From Trichococcus palustris (GTDB lineage Bacteria; Bacillota; Bacilli; Lactobacillales; Aerococcaceae), in contig NZ_FOTD01000002.1 of NCBI RefSeq assembly GCF_900114465.1, forward strand, positions 124,001-188,000: DNA of 64,000 nucleotides, given 5' to 3'. The translations under genes and the position numbers were made by a program. Under the pieces are notes generated by a model. The model did no database searches, was not told the origin of the DNA, and saw only the letters and a program-made list of their open reading frames with translations. Every line of letters starts with the position of its first letter. Position 1 is the stretch's first letter. Positions 1-8,961 of this stretch are shown piece by piece.

Positions 1-155
1 ATGCAACGCTGGAAGAAGTGAAGCCTGATGAATTAGTGTTCCGGGACCATTTCGGCTATTATATAATATTGAAAAAGCAATCATATCCTAGTTTATACAT
101 CTATGACGAAGCAGAAGAGAAAGAATATCACTTAAATCGCGTACAACCCAAATAA
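1..155 (+). CDS. 3' end of an unidentified protein (partial)
   Basis: A frame open from the window edge runs to a TAA at 153-155 and encodes about 50 C-terminal residues, ending HLNRVQPK. The peptide is charged and contains a Tyr/Ile patch (GYYIILKK). I do not recognise a family. It is convergent with the glycogen operon and shares a bidirectional terminator with it. That it is coding is inferred from the open frame and the terminator placed 9 bases after the stop. Confidence 0.5.
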   Translation, partial: ATLEEVKPDELVFRDHFGYYIILKKQSYPSLYIYDEAEEKEYHLNRVQPK

Positions 156-163
156 AAACATAC

Positions 164-211
164 GAAGGCGGGATAGAAAATCATTTTTGGATGATTTTCT
201 ATCCCGCCTTC
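164..211. terminator. bidirectional intrinsic terminator
   Basis: A perfect 21-bp inverted repeat (164-184 and 191-211) with a 6-base loop lies between the convergent partial gene and glgP. A and T tracts flank it, so it can end transcription from both sides. Confidence 0.85.
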
Positions 212-225
212 TTTATTTTGTCGCA

Positions 226-2622
226 TCAGCTTTTCGGTTTGATTTTCCATATTTCATCAGCATAGCGTCGGATCGTATAGTCTGACGAGAACGGCCCTGA
301 GTTGGCAATATTCATCAATGCCATCCGGTTCCATTTCCCTCGATCGGCATAGATTCTGTCCGCGCTGTATTGCGCTGCGATATAGCTGTCGAAATCCTTC
401 AACAGGAAGTACTCGTCATTGAATTTCACCAAAGAATCAAAGATATCGCGACCTTCTTGTTCGATGCCCGGAATGGAGCCATCGACAAGCATGTTCAGCA
501 CACGCTTCACACGCGGGTTCTTTTCGTAGATATCGTAGGCATGATAGTTGCCGTTGCGGTAATACGACTGAACTTCTTCACTCTTTAGTCCGAAGACAAA
601 GATATTTTCGTCGCCGACATTGTCCCGGATTTCTACGTTTGCGCCGTCCAAAGTGGCCATTGTTATGGCGCCGTTGGACATCAATTTCATATTGCTCGTC
701 CCGGAAGCTTCTTTACCGGCCAAGGAGATTTGTTCACTGATATCCGCGGCTGGAATGATCAATTCCGCAAGGGAAACGCCGTAATTTTCCACAAAGACGA
801 TTTTGATTTTATCCCCGATGGTAGAGTCATTATTGATCAAATCGGCAATCGCATTGATCAATTTGATGATTTCCTTCGCATAATAATAGCTTGGTGCCGC
901 TTTTGCACCAAAAATGAAGACGCGTTTCGGGAAATCCAAAGAAGGATCATCCTTCAGCTGCAGATAGCGGTCCAAAATATGCATAACGTTCAGCAGTTGG
1001 CGTTTGTAGGCATGCATCCGTTTGATCTGCACATCGAAGATGGCAGTCGGATCGATTTCAATCCCCATTGTTTTCAGTACATAGTCGGCAAACCGCTGTT
1101 TATTTTTCAACTTCACGGTTTCTAAAGCTTCCAAGACTTCTTCATCTTCCCGGAATGCCTTCAACAGACGAATTTCCAATGGATTTTTCTTCCATTCTGC
1201 CCCAATCGTATCATCCAACAAATCCGTCAACGCTTCATTGGCGATTTGAACCCAGCGTCGTTGCGTGATGCCGTTCGTTTTGTTGTTGAACTTCTGAGGA
1301 TACATCACAAAGAAATCGTGCAAGGTTTCAGCCATCAGGATATCGGTATGCAGTTGCGCAACCCCGTTGACGCTGTGGCTGCCGATGATCGCCAAATTGG
1401 CCATTTTGATCTGGCCCTGGTCGATGATGGCTGTCCGGTAGGCCAATTCATTTCCATAGATAGGTATTTTTTTCTCGATGTGACGGCGATTTATTTCGGC
1501 GATGATTTGGTAGATGCGCGGCAATAGCTCCGCAATCATGCCTTCCGGCCAGCGTTCCATCGCTTCCTGCAGAATGGTATGGTTGGTGTAGCTGATCGTT
1601 TTTTTCGTTATTTCCCAAGCCTGATCCCAGCCTAAGCCTTCTTCATCCAACAATATCCGCATCAATTCGGGAATTGCCAAAGTCGGATGGGTATCATTGA
1701 TATGGATGGCGGTCTTTTCCGGAAATTGATTCCAGTCCAGCTTCAGTTTTTTGAAGTACCGGATGATGCTTTGTATCCCTGCGGAAGAGAAGAAATACTC
1801 CTGTTTGACGCGCAATAAGCGCCCTTCATAGTTTGAATCATCAGGATACAACACTTCGGTTATGCGCATGACGTCATCCCGTTCTTCCACTGTGGAAAAA
1901 TTGGCTTCTTCGCCATAGGGGATTTCGGCAGACCATAGACGCAGATTATTGATAACCCCGTTTTTGTATCCGACTTGAGCGGTATCGTAGGGGACGGCCA
2001 AAATATTACGCGTATTTTCATAGCGCACCGTCATCTTGCCATCTTCATCGGCCGCGAGATTCACTTGCCCGCCGAAACGGACGATGACGGCCTTATTTTC
2101 TTTTCTGACTTCCCAGACGTTGCGGTTCCGCAGCCAGTTTTCCGGTAATTCAATTTGGTAGCCGTTGACGAATTTTTGCTGGAACAGACCATAACGGTAA
2201 CGGATACCGTTACCATGGCCTGCAAGACCGGTGGAAGCGATGGAATCCATGAAGCAGGATGCCAATCGCCCTAGACCGCCATTTCCCAAAGCGGGGTCCA
2301 CTTCACCTCGTGCTACTTCATCAAAGTCGAGCCCCAGTTCCTGCATGCCTTCGCGCACGCAATCCAGGATGCCCAAATTCAATAGGTTGCTTTTCAGCAT
2401 TCTTCCCGGCAAAAATTCCATGGAAAAATAGTAGACCTGTTTTGATTGATCTGCTATATAATCTTCAACCGTACTTTTCCACTCTTCAGTGTATAGCCCT
2501 CTCACCAAATCGCCGAGCGCGATGAAACGTTCAGTAGTTGATCCTTCATCATAACCATATGCAAATAATTCTTCGAACTTTTTTGTATATTCTTTTTTGA
2601 ATTCTTGTACATTGAATGCCAT
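226..2622 (-). CDS. glgP: glycogen/maltodextrin phosphorylase
   Basis: 798-residue GT35 alpha-glucan phosphorylase that releases glucose-1-phosphate from alpha-1,4-glucans in the cytoplasm. Full family length. The pyridoxal-phosphate lysine lies in the motif EASGTSNMKL near residue 650, and the N-terminal EFLPGR and GNGGLGRLA motifs are intact. There is no N-terminal extension of the kind used for phosphorylation control in eukaryotes. It starts 20 bases after the stop of the upstream glgB-glgA chimera, so the two are probably co-transcribed; in relatives the usual order is glgB-C-D-A-P. With glgC and glgD absent here, it may act on imported maltodextrins rather than on endogenous glycogen (inference). 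Confidence 0.96.
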   Translation of the reverse strand: MAFNVQEFKKEYTKKFEELFAYGYDEGSTTERFIALGDLVRGLYTEEWKSTVEDYIADQSKQVYYFSMEFLPGRMLKSNLLNLGILDCVREGMQELGLDFDEVARGEVDPALGNGGLGRLASCFMDSIASTGLAGHGNGIRYRYGLFQQKFVNGYQIELPENWLRNRNVWEVRKENKAVIVRFGGQVNLAADEDGKMTVRYENTRNILAVPYDTAQVGYKNGVINNLRLWSAEIPYGEEANFSTVEERDDVMRITEVLYPDDSNYEGRLLRVKQEYFFSSAGIQSIIRYFKKLKLDWNQFPEKTAIHINDTHPTLAIPELMRILLDEEGLGWDQAWEITKKTISYTNHTILQEAMERWPEGMIAELLPRIYQIIAEINRRHIEKKIPIYGNELAYRTAIIDQGQIKMANLAIIGSHSVNGVAQLHTDILMAETLHDFFVMYPQKFNNKTNGITQRRWVQIANEALTDLLDDTIGAEWKKNPLEIRLLKAFREDEEVLEALETVKLKNKQRFADYVLKTMGIEIDPTAIFDVQIKRMHAYKRQLLNVMHILDRYLQLKDDPSLDFPKRVFIFGAKAAPSYYYAKEIIKLINAIADLINNDSTIGDKIKIVFVENYGVSLAELIIPAADISEQISLAGKEASGTSNMKLMSNGAITMATLDGANVEIRDNVGDENIFVFGLKSEEVQSYYRNGNYHAYDIYEKNPRVKRVLNMLVDGSIPGIEQEGRDIFDSLVKFNDEYFLLKDFDSYIAAQYSADRIYADRGKWNRMALMNIANSGPFSSDYTIRRYADEIWKIKPKS

Positions 2623-2642
2623 GTGAATACCAGACCTTTCCG

Positions 2643-4790
2643 TTACTCATTTACTAAAGATTCATATATTTCCAGGTAATCTTTAGCCGGTTCTTTCCAG
2701 CTGAAATCCTGGCTCATCGCTGTTTGTACCATCGCAGCCCAAGCTTTCGGCTGATTCTCGTATACATCCAAGGCCCGGTAGATGGTCCCAAGCAGCGCAT
2801 AGCCGCTGAAGTCCATGAAAGTGAAGCCGGTCCCTTCGCCTGTATAAGCGTTATACGGCACAACGGTATCTTTTAAGCCACCTGTTTCATGAACGATCGG
2901 CAAAGTGCCGTAGCGCAATGAAATCATTTGTGACAAGCCGCATGGTTCAAATGCGGATGGCATCAGGAACAGATCGCTGCCCGCATACATCAATTGCGCC
3001 AACGTGATATCAAAGTCTATCACGGCGCTGAATCGATCCGGGTATTCGGAGGCAAAGTAACGGAACGAATTTTCGTACTCCGCTTCTCCCGTTCCCAAAA
3101 TGGCGATTTGGACATCGCGCGAATTCAATAATTCCTCAGCTTTTTCTTGGACCAATTGATATCCTTTTTGATCCGTCAAGCGTCCGACGCTCGTTATCAA
3201 TGGGATATCAGGGTTCACTTCCAGCCCCAAGCGTTCTTGCAGCGCTGCTTTATTTTTAGCTTTTCCGGATAAATCAGTGCTGGAGAAATGGTAGAGCAGC
3301 TTCGGATCGGTTTCCGGGTTATTGATATCATAGTCGATGCCGTTGATGATCCCTCTTATTTTGCCGCTATTGTAGCGTAGTGCGCCTTCCAATCCTTCGC
3401 CGAATTCCGGTGTTTGGATTTCATTGGCGTAGGATGGACTCACCGTCGTCACGACATCAGAAAAATTGATGCCGCCTTTCAGGAAATTGACGTTATCGTA
3501 ATATTTCACTCCGGCCTCATGGTAGATGTTCATTCCTGTTCCGAAGATGCTGGAAAGTACGACCGGATCAAAGATACCTTGGAAACGGATGTTGTGGATG
3601 GTGATCACTTTACGGATGTCCTTGAATGCCTGCACCCACTTGTAATTGAATCCTAAGCCGCCCATTTCGATTGGCTTCGTCACATTCGCCCAAGCGGTGC
3701 TCTCTTCAGCGATCATGTAGGCATCAGGGGTTCTTTCGAATATTTTTTTGTTCATTTTTTGAAGGAACTGAATGCCTTCACGGTTATGATTGCTGCCGTC
3801 TTCATTCGGTGTCCACGGGCCATCATCGTAGTCCAAGTAGAGCATGTTGGAAACCGCATCGACGCGGATACCGTCCAAATGGAACTCCTCCAGCCAGAAA
3901 ATGGCGTTTGAGATCAGGAAACTGTGCACTTGTGATTTGCCTAAGTCAAAATTCAACGTGCCCCAACGATTGTTGACGCCACGGTTCGGATCCGCATACT
4001 CGAAAGTCGGCGTCCCATCAAAATAGGACAGCGCATAGTCGTTACGGCAGAAATGGCCTGGAACCCAGTCCATGATGACGCCGATGCCTTCTTTATGAGC
4101 CTCTTCAACAAATTCCCGCAATTCCAATAGATTGCCATAGCGCGCAGCCACAGCATAATAGCCGGTGATTTGATAACCCCAAGACGCTTCCAGGGGATGT
4201 TCCATCAATGGCATGAATTCGATATGTGTGTAGCCCATCTCTTTCACATACGGGATCAACGCTTCCGCTAGGTCCTTGAAGGAATACCAACTTCCATCTT
4301 CATGTTTCTTCCAGGAACTGAAATGCACTTCATAGATATTGAGGGGTTTTTGATAAATGGCTTTCCTCTTCTTGTTTGCTTGCCATCTGCCGTCTTTCCA
4401 TTTTTTGTCAGGCATGTCAAGAATGACGGAGGCATCTTTCGGTGGAACTTCATACGCGAAGGAATAAGGATCTATTTTGTATTTCTTCTTGCCGTTCTTA
4501 TCTTCGATATAATATTTGTAGCATTGTCCTTCTTTAGCATCCTCAGTAAAAACAGACCATCCGCCCGTCTTGCCGATTCTATGCATTTCGATAGGTTTCC
4601 AATCGGAAAAATCGCCGACTAATGAAACGCTCTTCGCATTAGGTGCCCAAACCGTAAACCGCCAGCCGTCTTTATTGTCCTCATTGCGTTTTTTACTGCC
4701 AAAAAAACGATAGCTCTCAAAGTGTTCTCCAATGTTAAACAAATACATTTGTTTTTCAAGCTCATTGAGTATGTTCATTTCTGCACTCAT
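2643..4790 (-). CDS. chimeric GlgB-GlgA protein (in-frame fusion, probably non-functional)
   Basis: A single 715-residue frame. Residues 1-385 are the N-terminal part of glycogen branching enzyme: CBM48 module around 35-115, then the GH13 barrel with nucleophile D311 in GIRVDAV and the AEES acid/base region at 361-364. At about W385 (base 3636) the sequence changes abruptly to glycogen synthase, starting near VQAFKDIRK, with ITIHNIRFQGIF and the C-terminal GT5 motif EPCGLSQM at 615-622. Lost are the third GH13 catalytic Asp (HDE region) and C-terminal domain of GlgB, and the N-terminal KTGGL ADP-glucose motif of GlgA. Neither activity should survive. This is what a deletion from glgB to glgA removing glgC and glgD would leave. 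The start has a GAGAGGGGAG ribosome site. An assembly artefact is possible. Confidence 0.9.
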   Translation of the reverse strand: MSAEMNILNELEKQMYLFNIGEHFESYRFFGSKKRNEDNKDGWRFTVWAPNAKSVSLVGDFSDWKPIEMHRIGKTGGWSVFTEDAKEGQCYKYYIEDKNGKKKYKIDPYSFAYEVPPKDASVILDMPDKKWKDGRWQANKKRKAIYQKPLNIYEVHFSSWKKHEDGSWYSFKDLAEALIPYVKEMGYTHIEFMPLMEHPLEASWGYQITGYYAVAARYGNLLELREFVEEAHKEGIGVIMDWVPGHFCRNDYALSYFDGTPTFEYADPNRGVNNRWGTLNFDLGKSQVHSFLISNAIFWLEEFHLDGIRVDAVSNMLYLDYDDGPWTPNEDGSNHNREGIQFLQKMNKKIFERTPDAYMIAEESTAWANVTKPIEMGGLGFNYKWVQAFKDIRKVITIHNIRFQGIFDPVVLSSIFGTGMNIYHEAGVKYYDNVNFLKGGINFSDVVTTVSPSYANEIQTPEFGEGLEGALRYNSGKIRGIINGIDYDINNPETDPKLLYHFSSTDLSGKAKNKAALQERLGLEVNPDIPLITSVGRLTDQKGYQLVQEKAEELLNSRDVQIAILGTGEAEYENSFRYFASEYPDRFSAVIDFDITLAQLMYAGSDLFLMPSAFEPCGLSQMISLRYGTLPIVHETGGLKDTVVPYNAYTGEGTGFTFMDFSGYALLGTIYRALDVYENQPKAWAAMVQTAMSQDFSWKEPAKDYLEIYESLVNE

Positions 4791-4999
4791 TAAAGCACTC
4801 CCCTCTCAACTATATTGTGATTCAAAAAAATCAGAATTGTTATATATCGCTCGATTTAACCTCATCTTCATCATGTTGTTTATCATAACATTTATCGGTT
4901 TGTTTTGCCATAAAGCATAATAAATATATTGAAACAAGTATTATTTTTAGCCATAAATAGGACAAAACTATCCCTTTACAAAAAATCTAATTAACAACA

Positions 5000-5016
5000 A
5001 TGGAAACGAATAACAT
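5000..5016 (-). promoter_or_regulatory. cre (CcpA operator) upstream of the glycogen locus
   Basis: The 17-mer ATGGAAACGAATAACAT matches the published cre consensus WTGNAARCGNWWWWCAW at every position. It lies about 210 bases upstream of the glgB-glgA start in an AT-rich gap (4791-5244) with no gene. A weak promoter-like pair on the minus strand (TTGTCC, 16 bases, TAATAC) lies downstream of it. Carbon catabolite control of glycogen genes is plausible but inferred. Confidence 0.55.
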
Positions 5017-5244
5017 TCTTTCTATATCAATATAGCAGATTCATATTTTTCGTTGATTGTAAAATTAAAGTAAAGTTAGAATATGATTAGAAAACTTAAA
5101 AATAATCTTCTTGCATCCTTGCTCAACGAATAGATCCCTTGTCGGACCGCATACGATAGAGAATTCCAATTTGAATACTTATTCACAAGAAATCAAATCT
5201 TATGAGCAACTATCTTGCGTACGTTTACAATTAAGCTAAAAAAA

Positions 5245-5294
5245 GAATCCCAATTTGTAAATAGTTTAGACATCCTATTTACAAATTGGGATTC
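5245..5294 (-). terminator. intrinsic terminator of the Nudix gene
   Basis: A perfect 20-bp stem (5245-5264 and 5275-5294) with a 10-base loop, followed on the minus strand by a run of seven T. It begins 17 bases after the stop of the Nudix gene. Confidence 0.85.
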
Positions 5295-5310
5295 CTATTG
5301 TTTTTCATTA

Positions 5311-5703
5311 TCATTTGAATCTTTGCATAAGCAGTTCCACCGTTGGGATATCCGCCGGAGCCCAGTCGAGACGATCGAGATTACAAATGCTTTCCCAACG
5401 CATATCTTGATGCTCGGAAAGTTGCGGTTCTCCCTCTTGCAAGCCGCACAGCAGCGTGGCCAACTCCACGGTTCCGAAAGCATATTCATGAATCACGGTA
5501 ACAAGTTTTTCCTTTACGATAACTTTACAATTGAATTCCTCCTGCATTTCACGGATGAGCGCCTCTTCCTCGGATTCGCCCGCCTCCATCTTGCCGCCCG
5601 GAAATTCCCACAGTCCTGCCAACGATTTGCTGCAACCTCTTTGGGCACAGAAGATTTTCCCATCCTTTTCTAACACGGCTCCAACAACCTTTACCATCTT
5701 CAA
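5311..5703 (-). CDS. mutT: Nudix hydrolase, MutT-like (8-oxo-dGTP diphosphatase)
   Basis: 130-residue single Nudix domain, the normal length for MutT. The Nudix box spans residues 37-59: G37, five residues, E43, seven residues, then REMQEEF at 51-57. The catalytic REUxEE core is present, but the Gly normally two residues after it is Asn (N58). MutT proteins cleave oxidised dGTP to prevent A:T to C:G mutations; other (d)NTPs or CTP are possible substrates. It is monocistronic with its own terminator. Confidence 0.85.
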   Translation of the reverse strand: MKMVKVVGAVLEKDGKIFCAQRGCSKSLAGLWEFPGGKMEAGESEEEALIREMQEEFNCKVIVKEKLVTVIHEYAFGTVELATLLCGLQEGEPQLSEHQDMRWESICNLDRLDWAPADIPTVELLMQRFK

Positions 5704-5768
5704 AAAAAACCTCCATTATTTCCTGAAATTCACATGACTTAAATCATGTCTATTCTGGACTATCTTTC

Positions 5769-7058
5769 TCATAAGAATACTTTATTGATTACCCTGCCAT
5801 CCGTGACTTCAGGGAACTTCAACCCGATGGCATGCAGGAAAGTAGGCCCTTCGTCAACCAACCTGCCCTTTTCGATGACGGCATCCGCGTCAATTCCCGG
5901 ACCTGACAGCAGCAGCATCGTGCCGTAGTTTTTCTTTTTGGGGCTGAATCCATGTGTGGCTTTATGCAGCTTGCGATCGGGCAGACTCTTCGCGGTGCTT
6001 TCCATGAAAGGATAGCGGACATCGCTTTCGAAATAGTAGCCGCGTTTCGCCTCTATCATAAACAGGCAGTTCTCGTCCGCTCCCATCTTGCTGGCTTCTT
6101 TGGCAGAATAGATGGTATCGATTCTGTCATCCAAACCTTTCAGGGCATCCAATATCATCTTGTTCGTGATGCTATCGTCCCTGCGGTAAATATAACAAGC
6201 TCCGTCGGCGGCTTTCGCCAACACTTTCCAATCCTTGATGTCTTTCTTCTTATCTAACGTTTGCCAACCTTTATCCAAAAACAAGTGATTGGGGCGGATA
6301 ACGGTATGTGTATCGATCTGATAGTGATCCCCCAATACGGCGAATACCGTATCTTCAAAAATGCCGCTTTCCTTCATGGCGTCCATTATTTGGCCGAGAT
6401 GACGATCCATCCTGACGATGGCTTCCTTCGCCTGATTGCTCAAGACACCGTATCCATGCCGCATGCTATCCAAATCCACAAGGTGGACAGCCATCAGATC
6501 CGGTTGCTTCGTTTTGATGGTATCGACGGCGATTGCTGTGATAAATTCGTCCAATTCCGGTTGTGCGATGCCATTGCGCATTTTCCCGAATTTTTTATTC
6601 ATCGCTAGTGCGTAGCGCATACTGGAAGCAAAAGCGGATACCGTCACTTGGGTTTGCCAGGGGCGATTCGGGAAGATCTCGGCCAGGTTATAATCGATGG
6701 AGGGACTCTTACCCGTCACCGGCCACAGCAAGGCGCAGACCGTATAACCTGCCTGCTTGGCGACGTCAAATATAGTCGCTTTCTTGATTTCTTTTGCATA
6801 CCAATACCAATCAGGGGACTGCCGTTCTGGTTGAAGATGCGTATTGTGAATGACACCATGGCGATTCGGATACATTCCGGTTGCGATCGAAGTATGGGCA
6901 ACATAGGTCAGCGAAGGATAGACAGACTCCACTTCTTTGACTAATGCGCTTCGGTTAATAATTTCTTGAAAATGGGGCAATGTCTTGGCAAAAGCCAAAT
7001 CATCAGCACCAAATGCATCTAATGAAATGATGTACAGTTTTCTTTTCCCCATATCCAC
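5769..7058 (-). CDS. alkaline-phosphatase-superfamily phosphodiesterase (NPP-like)
   Basis: 429 residues of the type I phosphodiesterase/nucleotide pyrophosphatase family. The first metal site is seen in ISLDAFGADD (D14), and the likely nucleophile T51 lies in YPSLTYVAHTS, followed by ATGMYPNRHGV. Later metal ligands are in VHLVDLDSMRHGYG and LGDHYQID. No signal peptide or membrane segment is visible, so it should be cytoplasmic. Substrate unknown: nucleotide or phospholipid-derived diesters are possible. The start is supported by an AGGAGGG ribosome site 8 bases upstream. Confidence 0.88.
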   Translation of the reverse strand: MDMGKRKLYIISLDAFGADDLAFAKTLPHFQEIINRSALVKEVESVYPSLTYVAHTSIATGMYPNRHGVIHNTHLQPERQSPDWYWYAKEIKKATIFDVAKQAGYTVCALLWPVTGKSPSIDYNLAEIFPNRPWQTQVTVSAFASSMRYALAMNKKFGKMRNGIAQPELDEFITAIAVDTIKTKQPDLMAVHLVDLDSMRHGYGVLSNQAKEAIVRMDRHLGQIMDAMKESGIFEDTVFAVLGDHYQIDTHTVIRPNHLFLDKGWQTLDKKKDIKDWKVLAKAADGACYIYRRDDSITNKMILDALKGLDDRIDTIYSAKEASKMGADENCLFMIEAKRGYYFESDVRYPFMESTAKSLPDRKLHKATHGFSPKKKNYGTMLLLSGPGIDADAVIEKGRLVDEGPTFLHAIGLKFPEVTDGRVINKVFL

Positions 7059-7482
7059 GCCCTCCTATACGATTATTTTACCATATGTTTGCATCGCCTT
7101 ATGTGAACGTTTTAAGAAAATGGTAAATATTCGGCAAAAACAACGATTTTTGAAATTCCCTTTAAAACGCTGGCCTTTCTTTTCGCGATAATGCTGCATA
7201 TCTTATTCGAAACAAAACAACAAAAAGAGCATCCTCTGAACCCCATCAAACCTCCCTGGAAAGAACGTTGGCCTTCTTCCCGTGTTACTTGCCGTCGTCA
7301 CTGTTCTGGGGCTCCTGCAGCGTCGGACTTTTCCATGCAGAACCATCCATTCCCTTTGAGATTTGTATCCCGTTTCGGTTCGTCGGTTCGGGATTCCACT
7401 CCATCTCACAATGGACATGCTTGCCGTTTTCCGGCGCACATGTGAAAAAGTCCAGAATGATTGTTCCAGACCTTCTCCATCA
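7059..7482. other. intergenic gap, no supported gene
   Basis: Between the phosphodiesterase start and the DUF4349 stop. After the two stop codons of the DUF4349 gene its frame stays open for about 60 further codons (to about 7290, peptide containing HCEMEWNPEP). It has no good start codon or ribosome site at its head, so it may be a remnant or an extended ancestral C-terminus. Nothing else was recognised. Confidence 0.4.
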
Positions 7483-8604
7483 TTATTTTTCCGTTCTTTT
7501 TTCCTCAGTGGGTTGTTCCGCTGGGCTTTCCGTTTTCACCTCACTGCCGAGCAGTGTATTTTGGCTCATGTCCTCTTTCGATGGTTCTTTCGGATTTTCC
7601 GCTGGCTTATTCGCTGCGTTTTTTGCATCCGTTTTTTTTGGATGTGTGCGCACAAATCTTTCTTTCCTTCTGTCTTCGATTATTTTCTTTTCTTGGAGCT
7701 GTCTTTCTATCCGCTTCTTTCCCCAACGGGTTTTGAAGAATATTTTTTTGATGAGCCAAAACAGCAGAACCAATCCCAATGCGGCAACAATATATGGCAA
7801 TGCATAGATGAGCCCGATGGCAGCATCTTGCACCCAGTAGTAGAAAGCATACACAGAATCCAGGAAAGCTTCTTTTACACGGCCCCAAAACGGAACCGCT
7901 CCTCCGTGGTTCGTGCTGATGCGGGAACGTTCAGTAACCGTTAAATGGAGAGCGGTATAATCGATCAGAGAATCCATATTATCCAATTCGGACTGCAACA
8001 CTTCCCGCTCGGAGATGGTTGCGCTCAGACTGTCTTCGATGGCCAGGATTTGATCGACTGCTTCCGCTTTATCCAACAAGGCCAACAGCCGCTCTTCCTT
8101 CCTTTGCAGCACGCTGATGCGGGTTGCGGTATCTTTGTAGGATTGCGTGACATCCTGGTTGCCGATTTGTTCGCTGATTTTCGTCCCCAGATTTCCCTCC
8201 AAATCCTGCATGAACGGATTTACGGAAGCGTTCGGAATGCGGATGGTATAAGTCCCTTGACGGTAGTTTGTGGATGTGGAAGCAGAATTGTAGATGCCGT
8301 TGTTCCCGCTGTATTCATAGGAATATTCAATATAGGCGCCGTATTTTTTGATAACTTGATTCAAATAATCAACTGAAGCCTGATATTCCAGCGTCTCGTA
8401 GGATAGAGTGATGGTGGTGATGACTTTTTCGCCAATCAGCAACCCTTGACCTGTGGCACTGTCGGTTTTTGCCACCTCCATCGTTGATACGCTGTTGACG
8501 CCAGCCGTATCCTGGGTCGTATTCGTTGTTACATTTGTCCACAAGGAGCAGCCAAACAACGTCAGAGACAGGAGAAATACAATAAATAGTTTCGCTCTCT
8601 TCAC
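7483..8604 (-). CDS. DUF4349 domain lipoprotein with C-terminal membrane anchor
   Basis: 373 residues from a GTG start at 8604, chosen because GGGGAGG lies 8 bases upstream and because it begins a lipoprotein signal directly (VKRAKLFIVFLLSLTLFGC, lipobox LFGC). The DUF4349 region follows (KVITTITLSYETLEY, then coiled-coil-like LQRKEERLLALLDKAEAVDQIL). Next come a hydrophobic segment (YALPYIVAALGLVLLFWLI) and a basic, then Glu/Lys-rich tail. The protein is probably tethered to the outer face of the membrane; function unknown. An upstream ATG at 8736 is in frame but would extend into the terminator of the upstream RNA candidate. Confidence 0.8.
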   Translation of the reverse strand: MKRAKLFIVFLLSLTLFGCSLWTNVTTNTTQDTAGVNSVSTMEVAKTDSATGQGLLIGEKVITTITLSYETLEYQASVDYLNQVIKKYGAYIEYSYEYSGNNGIYNSASTSTNYRQGTYTIRIPNASVNPFMQDLEGNLGTKISEQIGNQDVTQSYKDTATRISVLQRKEERLLALLDKAEAVDQILAIEDSLSATISEREVLQSELDNMDSLIDYTALHLTVTERSRISTNHGGAVPFWGRVKEAFLDSVYAFYYWVQDAAIGLIYALPYIVAALGLVLLFWLIKKIFFKTRWGKKRIERQLQEKKIIEDRRKERFVRTHPKKTDAKNAANKPAENPKEPSKEDMSQNTLLGSEVKTESPAEQPTEEKRTEK

Positions 8605-8699
8605 CAAAATCGCCTCCCCATCAAAAATGCCCATATTCTTATCTAAATTATACAGCATTCCCGAACCAGCTCCTAAAATAAAGCCCTTACAAAAAAAAC

Positions 8700-8907
8700 G
8701 CAAAAAAAAAGATTGAAAGTCCCTAAGAACTTCCAACCTTTTAGTACGGCATGATAAATCATGGATAACTCCTGTTCACAGCAGTTGTTATCAAACATCC
8801 ACATCCTGTGGTGTGCAAAGCACGCATGTCCCGTTAAGATTCGCAATCACCAGCCGCCAAAGCGGAATGAGTAAACTCATCTGATTGCTCGTCGCCTCAT
8901 CGCATGT
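8700..8907 (-). ncRNA. candidate structured small RNA, about 205 nt
   Basis: A transcription unit without a reading frame: promoter at 8913-8941 and intrinsic terminator at 8702-8740. Between them the minus strand folds into several hairpins. GCAATCA pairs with TGATTGC and encloses ATGAGTTTACTCAT and CCGCTTTGGCGG; then come GTGCTTTGCAC, CCACAGGATGTGG, and a GATAAC/GTTATC stem. The two ends can also pair. I do not recognise it as a known riboswitch, T-box, 6S, SRP or tmRNA. It ends about 100 bases before the DUF4349 start, which has its own TATAAT at 8647-8652, so I favour an independent RNA over a leader. Confidence 0.55.
8702..8740 (-). terminator. terminator of the 8.7-8.9 kb RNA
   Basis: A 12-bp stem with two G-U pairs (8709-8720 with 8729-8740) and an 8-base loop, followed on the minus strand by nine T. 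Confidence 0.8.
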
Positions 8908-8912
8908 ATAGA

Positions 8913-8941
8913 ATAATACCATGCCCCCGCTGCAATAGCAA
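8913..8941 (-). promoter_or_regulatory. promoter of the 8.7-8.9 kb RNA
   Basis: TTGCTA (8936-8941) and TATTAT (8913-8918) on the minus strand, separated by exactly 17 bases; sigma-A type. Confidence 0.6.
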
Positions 8942-8961
8942 GCCTATTTCCAAATTAATGC

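Noticed and set aside
7203-7439. 78-codon frame in the gap after the phosphodiesterase gene
   Set aside because: No ribosome site and an arginine-rich composition; another frame reads more naturally as a stop-terminated extension of DUF4349, but also without a start.
8700-8907. Lysine, ydaO or M-box riboswitch in front of the DUF4349 gene
   Set aside because: None of their conserved cores could be found, and the downstream gene has a separate TATAAT box after the terminator.
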